NCBI GenBank assembly: GCA_025449515.1
Contig: JANWJI010000040.1
Span: 1 to 14,764, forward strand
DNA length: 14,764 bases
Direction of reading: 5' to 3'
DNA from: Nitrososphaeraceae archaeon
Lineage (GTDB): Archaea > Thermoproteota > Nitrososphaeria > Nitrososphaerales > Nitrososphaeraceae
Under the pieces are notes generated by a model. The model was given only the letters and a program-made list of their open reading frames with translations, was not told where the DNA came from and did no database searches. Position 1 is the stretch's first letter, and each line of letters begins with the position of its first letter. Both the position numbers and the translations under genes were made by a program. Positions 1 to 7,669 of the stretch are shown here, one piece after another.

Positions 1-47
1 TAGCTAGAGGCCAAAAAAGCATGAGTGAATATGATATTGACGAATAA
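1..47 (+). CDS. Possible 3' end of a gene entering from the left
   Basis: Reading from base 3, the frame is open from the window edge and ends at a TAA (45-47), giving the tail ARGQKSMSEYDIDE. The acidic, polar ending is compatible with a protein C-terminus and the following bases are T-rich, as at archaeal gene ends. Only 14 residues are visible, so this could be chance; no family can be named. Confidence 0.25.
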   Translation, partial: ARGQKSMSEYDIDE

Positions 48-185
48 GGGTTTTACTTGTAAAAGATTTGTCACAGTTGATAAACGAACAGCTTTGGACA
101 AATTCAGATTGTCATAGTAATGGTCAAAAAAGTGTTAATATTTGATAGAATACTAATATAATGAAATCTCTTTTTGGCATCTTAA

Positions 186-1910
186 TTATACGTTGCCGAC
201 TAATAACTGTTCTCTAGTCAACTTAACAGGCAATACTTTTCCTGCCCTCGCTTTATAATCCGGCCTACCAATTCCGATTGCAATCATTGAATTCTTATTT
301 TCTGCATGTGGAGAGAAAAATTCGGTTACTGCCTCGTCAAAAAATGTTGATCCTGATGCTCCTATACCTTGAGCATATGCTGACAGATATATTTTTCCAG
401 CTATCACTCCAGCTTCAAATTGTGCTGCTCTATATCCTCTATTCCCCAAAACGTCAAGTATATTTTTTAAGTTGCACATCAGAAATAGAACTGCACTAGC
501 ATCGCTAAAAAGGGATTGACCTAGACAAAGATATCCCGACATCTCTCTTGACACATGTCTTTTTAGTACTTCCAAACTATTCAATTTACTATTAAAAAAA
601 TATCCTCCTCGTGGTAAGTTATCTATCCCATTAGCTATTAAATAGATGTCTATTAATGTGTCTCCCTTTCTAAGAAAATCCATAGGCGTTCCTGTAGTTA
701 CACACGATAGTATGACAGATAAAATAGAGAATGGAATAGAAGCCACAGTAAACCTACGTGTTGAACCTCTTCTTAATATGGTTTCACCTAAACTTGATAC
801 ACTACAATTAGGCGATATGAGTTCCTTAAATGATGAATGTTCACTGAAAATCTTGATAGTATTATATGATGACTCATGTTTCGTATCCGATGATTTCCCT
901 ACAGTTTCGTCTGTATCGTGGTCATAACTGTCAACCCATTCCTTTACTTCATTTTCGTTGTCTAGTTTAGAGGCTTGATGTAGTCTCCAAATTTCAAAAT
1001 AATCTATTTCCCCACTTTTTGATAATGGAACGACTTTTAAGACAGGCAAATTAGGAATATGCTGTATTTCTTCCACTTTTTTGGTATCTCTAATTTCAAC
1101 TTTCTCTAATGATGACCTTGTGTTAATGGCAGCCATCACTATTGCTGCTTCTTTTTGTTTTTCCAATCGAAGAAGATTATTGAGTGTATCATCTACAAAC
1201 CCCATTACCAATTCCGCAGAAAGCTTCATCGAAGTAGTTATTGCAAGAAGATTTGCAGCTATTACACCAGAATCCCAATACCAATGACGATAAGACCTTG
1301 CTTGATATTTCCATGCGTTTCTCCAAGCGAACGATGTAAATATAATGGCAATTTGAGAATTTAAAATGTTTGAATTATTTCCAGTAGCTGCAGACAATTG
1401 AGTCAGATAATCACCACTACGAATTTCCGTGAGGTTAAATTCTGCAGGACAAAAATGGTATACTCCTGCTTTTAAATTTGGTGACAGATCTCGACAAACA
1501 ATATACAATTCTATAGGATAAAGTGCACCAGTAGCCGAAGCTGCACGCATATAGTAAGTTCCATAATTATATCTCATCTCTCGAGTAATTCCGGCCGAAA
1601 AAAATAGGATTTCTGACAAGTCTTTTAAAGTTATATTATTATTACGAAACATATTTGAGTCGATTGTAATTCCAGAATTGTGATTGTAATATCTATTGCA
1701 AATAGATGTAATGGCATCCATGGTTGGAATAGGAAAATCTGTTGGAAGATTATATGTAGATAAATTAACAGTGTACACTTTAAAAGGCATCGGACGATTA
1801 TTCCAATCTAAGTGATGCCTTGAAGTCATTAGACTAATTTCGGAATGATTCGTTGTCTCATGATAATTAGTAGCATACGAAATGTCTTTGTTCATAATCC
1901 CACTATACAT
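186..1910 (-). CDS. SagB-type FMN-dependent dehydrogenase, two tandem nitroreductase-like domains
   Basis: The 574-residue protein carries two nitroreductase-fold halves. The first (about residues 65-265) has RAASATGALYPIELY near 122-136, which matches the FMN-binding segment of SagB/ThcOx-type dehydrogenases, and a YWDSGVIAANLLA helix near 211-223. An acidic, poorly conserved-looking linker (about 270-360) leads to the second half, which starts with ILRRGSTRRF (378-387) and has RGYRAAQFEAGVIAG (491-505) and a GIGRPD ending (546-551). SagB enzymes oxidise azolines to azoles in modified peptides, but many archaeal relatives stand alone. No YcaO cyclodehydratase or precursor peptide is visible here, so the substrate is unknown. 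The reading frame is intact. The start is uncertain: ATG at 1910 or the ATG five codons later (1895). A TATA-like palindrome at 1914-1927 would suit a leaderless start at 1895; another AT-rich box at about 1946-1955 would suit 1910. The fold assignment is firm, the reaction is not. Confidence 0.85.
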   Translation of the reverse strand: MYSGIMNKDISYATNYHETTNHSEISLMTSRHHLDWNNRPMPFKVYTVNLSTYNLPTDFPIPTMDAITSICNRYYNHNSGITIDSNMFRNNNITLKDLSEILFFSAGITREMRYNYGTYYMRAASATGALYPIELYIVCRDLSPNLKAGVYHFCPAEFNLTEIRSGDYLTQLSAATGNNSNILNSQIAIIFTSFAWRNAWKYQARSYRHWYWDSGVIAANLLAITTSMKLSAELVMGFVDDTLNNLLRLEKQKEAAIVMAAINTRSSLEKVEIRDTKKVEEIQHIPNLPVLKVVPLSKSGEIDYFEIWRLHQASKLDNENEVKEWVDSYDHDTDETVGKSSDTKHESSYNTIKIFSEHSSFKELISPNCSVSSLGETILRRGSTRRFTVASIPFSILSVILSCVTTGTPMDFLRKGDTLIDIYLIANGIDNLPRGGYFFNSKLNSLEVLKRHVSREMSGYLCLGQSLFSDASAVLFLMCNLKNILDVLGNRGYRAAQFEAGVIAGKIYLSAYAQGIGASGSTFFDEAVTEFFSPHAENKNSMIAIGIGRPDYKARAGKVLPVKLTREQLLVGNV

Positions 1911-1913
1911 AAT

Positions 1914-1927
1914 TCAATATATATTGA
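1914..1927 (-). promoter_or_regulatory. TATA-like box inside a 14-base palindrome, upstream of the SagB-type gene
   Basis: TCAATATATATTGA is a perfect palindrome containing a TATA-like core. Its centre is about 25 bases before the second in-frame ATG of the minus-strand gene (1895), the usual archaeal TATA spacing for a leaderless transcript. It could be simply a TATA box, or a TATA box overlapped by a dimeric regulator site. Confidence 0.4.
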
Positions 1928-2015
1928 GTCTGATTGATCTTTTTATCCACATATATTAATTTGACTACTAATTTCAAATCGATTATTGCAATATGAATAT
2001 CCGTTACAAATGACT

Positions 2016-2788
2016 TTACGTCATTATGGTCTCATCCTTGTTTCGTCGATTGTACAGCAATTTGGAGTAACCACGTTTCATCTGCTTTCTATACCAACCA
2101 TGTGTTCTCCATATCGGTACGTGTTCATATCGAGCTGGGATTACACTTAATGCATGCAAGCCATCCCTTACTAAAAGATGATTATCTTCACTATCATATC
2201 CCTTATCAGCTGTAACTACAGATAATGGAAGTATATCTGACGTCCTTGTTATAATTGGCTTGAAATCTACATTATCATGTCTTGTAGGAGCTCTCCTTAT
2301 CTTAATTGTACATATGATTTGTTGTAATGCATCGGCTCCAATAGATAATTTCGCATATTTTCTTCTCTTCTCAATTCTGTTCGTTCAGTATAATACTGTG
2401 AAGCATGAGTTATCTTTCTTAAATCCAGTCGAATCTATCTATTCCTGCAAAGATATGCTTGGTACCGCTAATCACAATGAAGGACGAAATTATCTTCTCA
2501 AGCAATGAATTGTTGATTTTGTCTGCAAATAAACTTCTGCAACGTTGTAAAATGAGGAATACGTGATAATCCTAAAAATAATCTAAGGTAATAGGCTTCG
2601 ATTAACCACTCGACAAACATCCTATTATAACTCTTACCTTCGTACTGTCTTATTGTGAGCAATATCAAATGCTGCCACATCGTAAAGACATGGTTGCTCT
2701 TTCTGTGAAGAAATAAGGGTATCCTTGAATTTCTCAAAACACGATACATGGTATTTGTTAACCTAACATATCTTGATTCTTTCAACAT
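2016..2788 (-). pseudogene. Decayed IS5-like DDE transposase
   Basis: A minus-strand transposase can be followed only by switching frames several times. The N-terminal part (2788-2498, from MLKESRYVRLTNTMYRVLRN) is open for 96 residues and ends in a stop after QNQQFIA. A second frame continues with SLLEKIISSF and FAGIDRFDW. A third frame, from about 2435, reads DSTGFKKDNSCF, meets an in-frame TGA near an expected YYTERTELRR (readable in yet another frame), then runs through RRKYAKLSIGADALQQ, RRAPTRHDNVDFKP, VVTADKGYDSEDNHLL and YNRRNKDETIM, ending at a stop at 2016-2018. DSTGF, ADKGYD and KDET correspond to the D, D and E positions of the DDE catalytic core of IS5/IS4-type transposases. At least three frame changes and a missing C-terminus mean no active enzyme. 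I could not find convincing terminal inverted repeats or a target duplication, so the limits of the original element are unknown. Confidence 0.85.
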
Positions 2789-2913
2789 CCATATTGGATT
2801 ATGCTCCTACAAAGCTCTAACCGTATTTAAAACATGGTTTCTACAGAGCCTATTTAATGAATCTCTATAATAAAAGGTGTACAATTGGTGTTTTTTTAAC
2901 CATAAATAAACAT

Positions 2914-2935
2914 GCTTTTTATAGGAATTCCTATA
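2914..2935 (+). promoter_or_regulatory. Promoter of the TFB gene with overlapping 16-base palindrome
   Basis: A TATA-like CTTTTTATA (2914-2922) lies about 28 bases before ATG 2948. It overlaps TATAGGAATTCCTATA (2920-2935), a perfect 16-base palindrome that would fall between the TATA box and the transcription start. That is where an archaeal repressor dimer would block polymerase recruitment. Operator function is inferred from symmetry and position only. Confidence 0.45.
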
Positions 2936-2947
2936 TTTCATGTCTTT

Positions 2948-3904
2948 ATGTTATCTTCAAATTATGCACAAAGAGATTATCAGAATGAAGAGGAAGCAGA
3001 ACATAATAGTGATGTTGAATGTTCTCTATGTAATAGTACCTTAACTATTTTTGATGCAGAGGCCGGAGAAATTGTTTGTAGTAACTGCGGCGTAGTAATA
3101 CAAGATAACATCGAGTCATTAGAAAAAGAATGGCGCGCATATACAGCTGAAGCATTAAGGGGTAAAGAGAGAAGTGGAATGCCTACTTCACTTGCTATTC
3201 ATGATAGAGGTTTATCCACTTACATTTCTGATTCACATGTGGATGCAGCAGGTGCTATCATAAGTCCAGAACAGATGAGCAAAATACGTAGATTACAGAA
3301 ATGGAATAAAATTTCTAACTTTAACAGCAGGGCCTATACAAGAAACCTAAAAAATGCATTTGCGTTATTGTCAAGAATTAAAGATAAACTTTCTCTAACT
3401 GATGCAGTAACAGAAAAGGCAGCATATTACTATCGTAAAGCTCTTACTAAAAAACTGATTAAAGGAAGATCAATAGAAGCTATGATTGTTGCTTGTATTT
3501 ATGCAGCTTGCAGAGAACTTAGTATATTAAGAACTCTTGAAGAGATAGCTAAAGCTGCAAATACTGATAAGGTATTTGCAGGTAAGTGTTATCGTCTACT
3601 TTTGAGACATCTTAAGATCCAAAATCTGCCTTTAGTGGATTGTGGTAACTATTTGTCAAGAACAGCAAATAATGCAAACGTCTCCGAGAAGTCATATAGA
3701 AAGGCTCTTGAAATGTTGAGCATGGTGAAAAAAGACCCCATATCTTTTGGAAAGGATCCTAATGCATTAGCAGTCGCTGTATTATACGCCGCCTGTATCA
3801 GAGAAGGAGAAAAAGTAAGTCAAGGAGGCATGGCACTAGCCGGAAATACGAGTGTAGTAAGTCTAAGAAAAAGATTTGCAGATGTAATCAAGATCTTCTC
3901 TTAA
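2948..3904 (+). CDS. tfb: Transcription initiation factor B (TFB, TFIIB family)
   Basis: TFB binds the TBP-TATA complex and recruits archaeal RNA polymerase. Counting from the longest possible start (2912), a zinc ribbon with Cys37-x2-Cys40 and Cys56-x2-Cys59 (CSLC and CSNC) is followed by the B-linker region (KEWRAYTAEALRGKERSG) and two cyclin-like repeats, about 140-225 and 235-325 (YYYRKALTKKLIKGRSIEAM in the first, PNALAVAVLYAACIREGEK in the second). The protein is about 318 residues from 2948, normal for the family. I prefer ATG 2948 (MLSSNYAQRDYQ) over ATG 2912. The extra 12 residues are hydrophobic and unlike a TFB N-terminus, their DNA contains the palindrome at 2920-2935, and a TATA-like box at 2914-2922 fits a leaderless start at 2948. 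Thaumarchaeota usually carry several TFB paralogues, so this need not be the housekeeping copy. A dead transposase sits directly upstream. Confidence 0.93.
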   Translation: MLSSNYAQRDYQNEEEAEHNSDVECSLCNSTLTIFDAEAGEIVCSNCGVVIQDNIESLEKEWRAYTAEALRGKERSGMPTSLAIHDRGLSTYISDSHVDAAGAIISPEQMSKIRRLQKWNKISNFNSRAYTRNLKNAFALLSRIKDKLSLTDAVTEKAAYYYRKALTKKLIKGRSIEAMIVACIYAACRELSILRTLEEIAKAANTDKVFAGKCYRLLLRHLKIQNLPLVDCGNYLSRTANNANVSEKSYRKALEMLSMVKKDPISFGKDPNALAVAVLYAACIREGEKVSQGGMALAGNTSVVSLRKRFADVIKIFS

Positions 3905-4032
3905 TTTTATTTATGATTTGATAATAAAAATAAGAGTAATGTCACTTAGCAATCCCTGACTAATATCACAAGTAAAAGCACTTTTGAGGTCGAATAGGTC
4001 GCATAATTCGAATAAGGATCGAAATGGTTTTA

Positions 4033-4050
4033 ATTCAATTTTGATTGAAT
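4033..4050. repeat. Short inverted repeat upstream of thpR
   Basis: ATTCAAT (4033-4039) and ATTGAAT (4044-4050) form a perfect 7-base inverted repeat with a 4-base spacer, 20-38 bases before the thpR start, in the position where a TATA box or operator of the operon would be. Its role is unknown; short AT-rich symmetry of this kind also arises by chance. Confidence 0.3.
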
Positions 4051-4070
4051 ACTCCTAGATAAATAATAGT

Positions 4071-4631
4071 ATGCGTGCCTTTATTGCGTTAGATATATCT
4101 AATACATCTCTGCTTAATCGGTTGCAAAATGAGTTAGTTACTGAAAATCAATGGAATAAGCAAATAATCAGACCAGTGAGAAATGATAACTTCCATTTTA
4201 CCATCATTTTCTTGGGGGAGATAGATTCAAAAAATATTGAGAATATCAGAACTGGATTATTAGACTTACACTTCAAACCTATTAATATAACATACGTAAA
4301 CATCGGAGTATTTCCAAATTTGTATTCTCCTAGAGTTGTATGGGTAGGTGTGGATAAAACAGGCGGACAACAGCTTATTAGTCTTAGTGACAGGATAATA
4401 TCAAGAATATTGGATATCGGTTTTAAATCAGATAAAGAGTTTATGCCACATTTGACATTGTTTCGAATTAGAACCAGAAGATTGGATCTAAAAAATATAC
4501 TGTCAAAGTATAATGGACACACATTTGGATCTGACATCATTACAAGATTGCAATTAAAACGAAGTATTGTTGGTCAGTATGGCTCAATTTATTCAAATAT
4601 CTTTACAGTAGATGCAACAAAATGGACATAA
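4071..4631 (+). CDS. thpR: RNA 2',3'-cyclic phosphodiesterase (2'-5' RNA ligase family)
   Basis: This 186-residue protein belongs to the 2H phosphoesterase family. Both signature histidine motifs are present: HFT at residues 42-44 (FHFTIIFLGE) and HLT at 127-129 (PHLTLFRIRTRR). The N-terminus MRAFIALDI is typical. These enzymes open 2',3'-cyclic phosphates on RNA and, in vitro, can reversibly join 2'-5' linked RNA; the cellular substrate in archaea is unclear, with tRNA halves a common suggestion. The length is normal for the family. No Shine-Dalgarno sequence precedes the ATG. The stop overlaps the start of cca by 10 bases (ATGGACATAA), so the two are almost certainly one transcription unit, which fits a joint role in RNA 3'-end processing. 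Confidence 0.93.
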   Translation: MRAFIALDISNTSLLNRLQNELVTENQWNKQIIRPVRNDNFHFTIIFLGEIDSKNIENIRTGLLDLHFKPINITYVNIGVFPNLYSPRVVWVGVDKTGGQQLISLSDRIISRILDIGFKSDKEFMPHLTLFRIRTRRLDLKNILSKYNGHTFGSDIITRLQLKRSIVGQYGSIYSNIFTVDATKWT

Positions 4632-5977
4632 ATACTATACTAAATAAGGCACTACAATATTGTGAACCATCATTAGCAGAAGTAAAAAGAATATCTAGAA
4701 TAGCTAATGAGGCAAGAGATCTTGTTAGCAATTATCGATCCTCAAAAATAATCGAAGCGACATTTGGTGGGTCATTTGCAAAGGGAACGTGGTTAAAGGG
4801 AGATACGGACATAGATATTTTCGTAAAAATTGATGAATCAGTTGATACTGAAGAATTTGAAAGTTTGGGCAAACGAATAGGCATAGAATCTTTACGAAGA
4901 TACCGACCGTATATGCGATATTCTGATCATCCGTACGTTGAAGCTTTCATTAAAGGGGTCAGGATTAATGTTGTACCTTGTTATAATGTAAAGATGGGAA
5001 ACTGGAAAAGTGCTGCTGACAGATCTCCATTCCATACAGAATATGTTAAAGACAATCTAAATAATGAAATGATAAGACATATTAGACTTTTGAAAAGAAT
5101 GCTCAAATCTATCAATGTATATGGAGCAGAAATCGCGACGAATGGTTTTAGTGGATATGTCATTGAAGTGCTAATTTTAAAATATTGTTCACTTCCATCA
5201 TTGTTACAAGCTATATCTGATATTAAGAAAGAAGGGAATGTATTTTCCATTAATAGCGTGGATGAAGATGTGATAAAGACCTTCGCAAGTCCTCTTGTTA
5301 TAATTGATCCGGTGGATCCTAGAAGAAACCTAGGAGCAGCAATTTCTAACGAGAGTGTTGGAAAATTTGTACTTGCTGCTAGAAGATTTTTGCAGAAACC
5401 ATCTTTAGATTTTTTCATAAAAGGAAAAAGATATGCCAGACCTCACGAGGAGATTTATCCAAATTTATTGGTGATAGAATTTGGGCACAATCCGAGAAGT
5501 CCAGATATTATTTGGGGTCAATTAAAGAGAAGTCTTGACGCTTTGTCCAAACAGTTAGAACTTGTCGGTTTTAAAGTAATAAAGAGTACTTGTATTACAG
5601 ATGAAAAAAAATCTGCTGCATTTATATTCTTATTAGACTCCATTTTCTTGTCGCCATACACTGAGAAGATAGGTCCAGAGGTTTTTAGAAAAAAAGAAAC
5701 TATCGATTTTATTTCAAAGAATAGTAAAATAGGTAATCTTATATGGATCAATAAACAGATGAGAGTAACAGCGTTAATTAAAAGAAATGTAATAAGCGCA
5801 AAAGACTATATAAAAATACTGGTTTCTAAAAAAATTGAAAGCACCGGAATTAGCAGTGGATTAAAAGAAGATGTTCAACATACACCACGTGTGTATACTG
5901 CTAATGAATTTAGATTAAACGGAATAATAAAGGAAGCAATTAATGCACTTACCACTACAGAAAGACTTACATTCTAA
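4622..5977 (+). CDS. cca: CCA tRNA nucleotidyltransferase (archaeal class I)
   Basis: The enzyme adds or repairs the 3'-terminal CCA of tRNA without a template. The 451-residue length fits archaeal class I enzymes (about 440). The nucleotidyltransferase signature is clear: GGSFAKGTWLKGDTDIDIF, residues 49-67, with metal ligands expected at Asp63 and Asp65. Downstream, HPYVEAFIKGVRINVVPCY (103-121) and SAADRSPFHTEYV follow the family pattern, and SGYVIEVLILKYCSL belongs to the central domain. One oddity: where the Archaeoglobus enzyme has the third catalytic carboxylate (Asp110 in VDVVPCY, from memory), this protein has Asn116 (INVVPCY). This may be a lineage feature rather than a defect, as the rest is intact. 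The gene overlaps thpR by 10 bases and the kinase gene by 35 bases, a tight operon. Confidence 0.95.
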   Translation: MDINTILNKALQYCEPSLAEVKRISRIANEARDLVSNYRSSKIIEATFGGSFAKGTWLKGDTDIDIFVKIDESVDTEEFESLGKRIGIESLRRYRPYMRYSDHPYVEAFIKGVRINVVPCYNVKMGNWKSAADRSPFHTEYVKDNLNNEMIRHIRLLKRMLKSINVYGAEIATNGFSGYVIEVLILKYCSLPSLLQAISDIKKEGNVFSINSVDEDVIKTFASPLVIIDPVDPRRNLGAAISNESVGKFVLAARRFLQKPSLDFFIKGKRYARPHEEIYPNLLVIEFGHNPRSPDIIWGQLKRSLDALSKQLELVGFKVIKSTCITDEKKSAAFIFLLDSIFLSPYTEKIGPEVFRKKETIDFISKNSKIGNLIWINKQMRVTALIKRNVISAKDYIKILVSKKIESTGISSGLKEDVQHTPRVYTANEFRLNGIIKEAINALTTTERLTF

Positions 5978-6719
5978 TAAAATTAGCATAACTCCGTCAG
6001 AACTAGCTACAATTATTTGTTATCCTAATTTTAGCATTGAAGATTATACTATCCGTTTGAATGAAATACACTCCCTTGGGATTAATACCATCTTATTTGG
6101 TGGAAGAACGAAAATCGGTAGAATGAATATTGTAGGTAAAGGTTGTGTGGGTCTTGTAGTCAAGGTAAAAATAGAAGATAAGATCTATGCTTGCAAGATA
6201 AGAAGAACCGATGCTGACAGAAAAGATATGAGAAGAGAAGTATTATTACATACGATTGCAAATTCGATTGGAATTGGCCCTAGTTTATTTGCACATACCG
6301 AGAATTTTATTATTATGGAATTTATAGATGGCTTAACTATAATAGATTGGATTCGACAACAACAGAATCTTTCCACATATAAAGTTCGTGACATTGTTGT
6401 TACTGTCTTAAAGAAGTGTTATGATCTCGATAAAATACATTTGGATCATGGAGAGCTGAGTCGTCTTGATCGTCATGTACTAATTTCCGAACATAATAAT
6501 GTGAATATTATTGATTTTGAGAGCTCTAGTAATCTCAGAAAGATATCTAACGTAACCTCCGCAACTCAGGCATTATTACTTAATGGTGTGATTGCCAGAC
6601 GAATAAATGGTCTACTAAACATACCAAAAAATGAAATTATTCAAATATTGAGATTGTATAAACAAAAACCAACAAGCTATAACTTTGATCGTCTTATTCA
6701 AATTGTTCGAATGGCCTAG
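5943..6719 (+). CDS. Predicted Ser/Thr protein kinase, COG2112/RIO-Bud32-like
   Basis: The 258-residue protein has a small kinase fold. A glycine-rich loop GKGCVG (65-70) and the lysine in ACK (Lys85) are the ATP-binding elements, with Glu99 in RREV as the likely partner of the lysine. MEFIDGLTIIDWI (125-137) is the hinge region. The catalytic segment reads LDHGEL (167-172) rather than the usual HxDxxxxN or HGDL, and the metal-binding IIDFE (189-193) replaces DFG. DHGEL plus IIDFES is, as I remember it, the pattern of the archaeal predicted-kinase group COG2112, so the enzyme is probably not dead, but activity is unproven. A preceding region of about 55 residues is not kinase-like. The ATG at 5943 lies 35 bases inside cca; the next ATG (6123) would remove most of the N-terminal region, so 5943 is preferred. 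The substrate is unknown; the context suggests RNA or tRNA metabolism. Confidence 0.8.
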   Translation: MHLPLQKDLHSNKISITPSELATIICYPNFSIEDYTIRLNEIHSLGINTILFGGRTKIGRMNIVGKGCVGLVVKVKIEDKIYACKIRRTDADRKDMRREVLLHTIANSIGIGPSLFAHTENFIIMEFIDGLTIIDWIRQQQNLSTYKVRDIVVTVLKKCYDLDKIHLDHGELSRLDRHVLISEHNNVNIIDFESSSNLRKISNVTSATQALLLNGVIARRINGLLNIPKNEIIQILRLYKQKPTSYNFDRLIQIVRMA

Positions 6720-7148
6720 CTGTTAGATATAGTTAAGCGTAATGAATGATGTCGAAACTAATGTATTCAATACTTTCAGAAATTGAGAAATGATACACTT
6801 TATTATGTCAATCCATACCACCGCATCATTTTTAACTTGTTACATCTGCATTATGTATTCAATAAAAAAAGAAATAATGCTAAACATCAGAAAATTATTG
6901 ATTATCATTTAAAATATATAATAATTAATTAATCTAGCTCTATATTTAAATAAGTTATAATAATTACTAAGTTATACTGAATGGATCAACACTCATTTCA
7001 TAACAATGACCTTTAATTCTAATAATGAGAAAATGTATAAGATTTCATATATTTTATAATATATTTTGTGTTTTTAAATAGAGTACTTATTTAATTGATA
7101 TATCGAAGGAAAGTTTAGTAATAAGTACGTATTTACAAATATGTAATA
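6720..7148. other. AT-rich intergenic interval, no gene seen
   Basis: About 430 very AT-rich bases separate the kinase gene from the small membrane-protein gene. The longest ATG-started frames noticed are under 20 residues. ATGTATTCAATA occurs twice (near 6761 and 6855) and AAGTTATA twice (near 6952 and 6969). I see no tRNA-like, riboswitch-like or strongly palindromic structure. Confidence 0.5.
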
Positions 7149-7505
7149 ATGATATTGGATTTTATTATAACAGCTCTATTCGAGGTTCTAAATATTGCTT
7201 ATAAATGGATTGATAATAATCTAATTACTTACTTCATAAACTTTAGTAAGGGATTTGAATACGCTTTAATTATTCTGTCCACTATCTTGTTCTTATTAAT
7301 TAGTGTATCTATAGCCTTAAGGAATGCCAAAAAATTGCCCAAATCTTATGCGATCGAAGTCGTAGATTTGCACGATAAAAAGATCGCAATTGATGGTATT
7401 AGATGTACATTCTCAACCCATGACGTAGCAGAGAGCTATGTTCGTCAATATCGCGAAATCTTTAAACATTACAAGTTCAAAGTAGTGGGAAATAGAAATA
7501 GCTAG
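7149..7505 (+). CDS. Small two-helix membrane protein, function unknown
   Basis: This 118-residue frame is not recognisable as a named family. It starts with a hydrophobic stretch (about residues 3-18, ILDFIITALFEVLNIA) and has a clear membrane helix at about 38-57 (YALIILSTILFLLISVSIAL). A basic turn (RNAKKLPKS) follows, then a soluble C-terminal domain of about 50 residues with mixed strand- and helix-like segments (SYAIEVVDLHDKKIAIDGIR, then AESYVRQYREIFKHYKFKVV). The balanced, charged C-terminal part looks genuinely coding, unlike the AT-rich flanks. The start ATG is the first in frame; a TATA box in front is not clear and there is no Shine-Dalgarno sequence. It stands alone, with no obvious operon partner. 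Confidence 0.6.
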   Translation: MILDFIITALFEVLNIAYKWIDNNLITYFINFSKGFEYALIILSTILFLLISVSIALRNAKKLPKSYAIEVVDLHDKKIAIDGIRCTFSTHDVAESYVRQYREIFKHYKFKVVGNRNS

Positions 7506-7638
7506 TTATATAGTGACAAAAATTATAAAATACATAGGCTTCTTATTACAATAAATTATTCAAAATATCACTCGTACATAAGGATTATGATGAGTAAGCA
7601 TCGCTATTCTTTCAGACAATCATTTTATACACCGCTTC

Positions 7639-7648
7639 TTTTTTATCT
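7639..7648 (+). promoter_or_regulatory. TATA-like box for the four-cysteine mini-protein
   Basis: TTTTTTATCT lies 22-31 bases before ATG 7670, the expected distance for a leaderless archaeal transcript. Confidence 0.4.
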
Positions 7649-7669
7649 CGCTTAATCATTTGCATTATC

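Noticed and set aside
278..1364. Four plus-strand frames of 68-93 residues
   Set aside because: All lie antisense to the intact 574-residue SagB-type gene and show no motif of their own.
2260..2508. 82-residue plus-strand frame
   Set aside because: It lies antisense to the transposase remnant, whose minus-strand reading gives recognisable DDE motifs; this frame is its shadow.
2912..2947. Upstream ATG as the TFB start
   Set aside because: It overlaps the promoter palindrome and TATA-like box and would add a hydrophobic tail foreign to the family.
4148..6394. Minus-strand frames of 69-145 residues across thpR, cca and the kinase gene
   Set aside because: They are antisense to three genes with clear motifs and have compositions typical of reverse-complement shadows.
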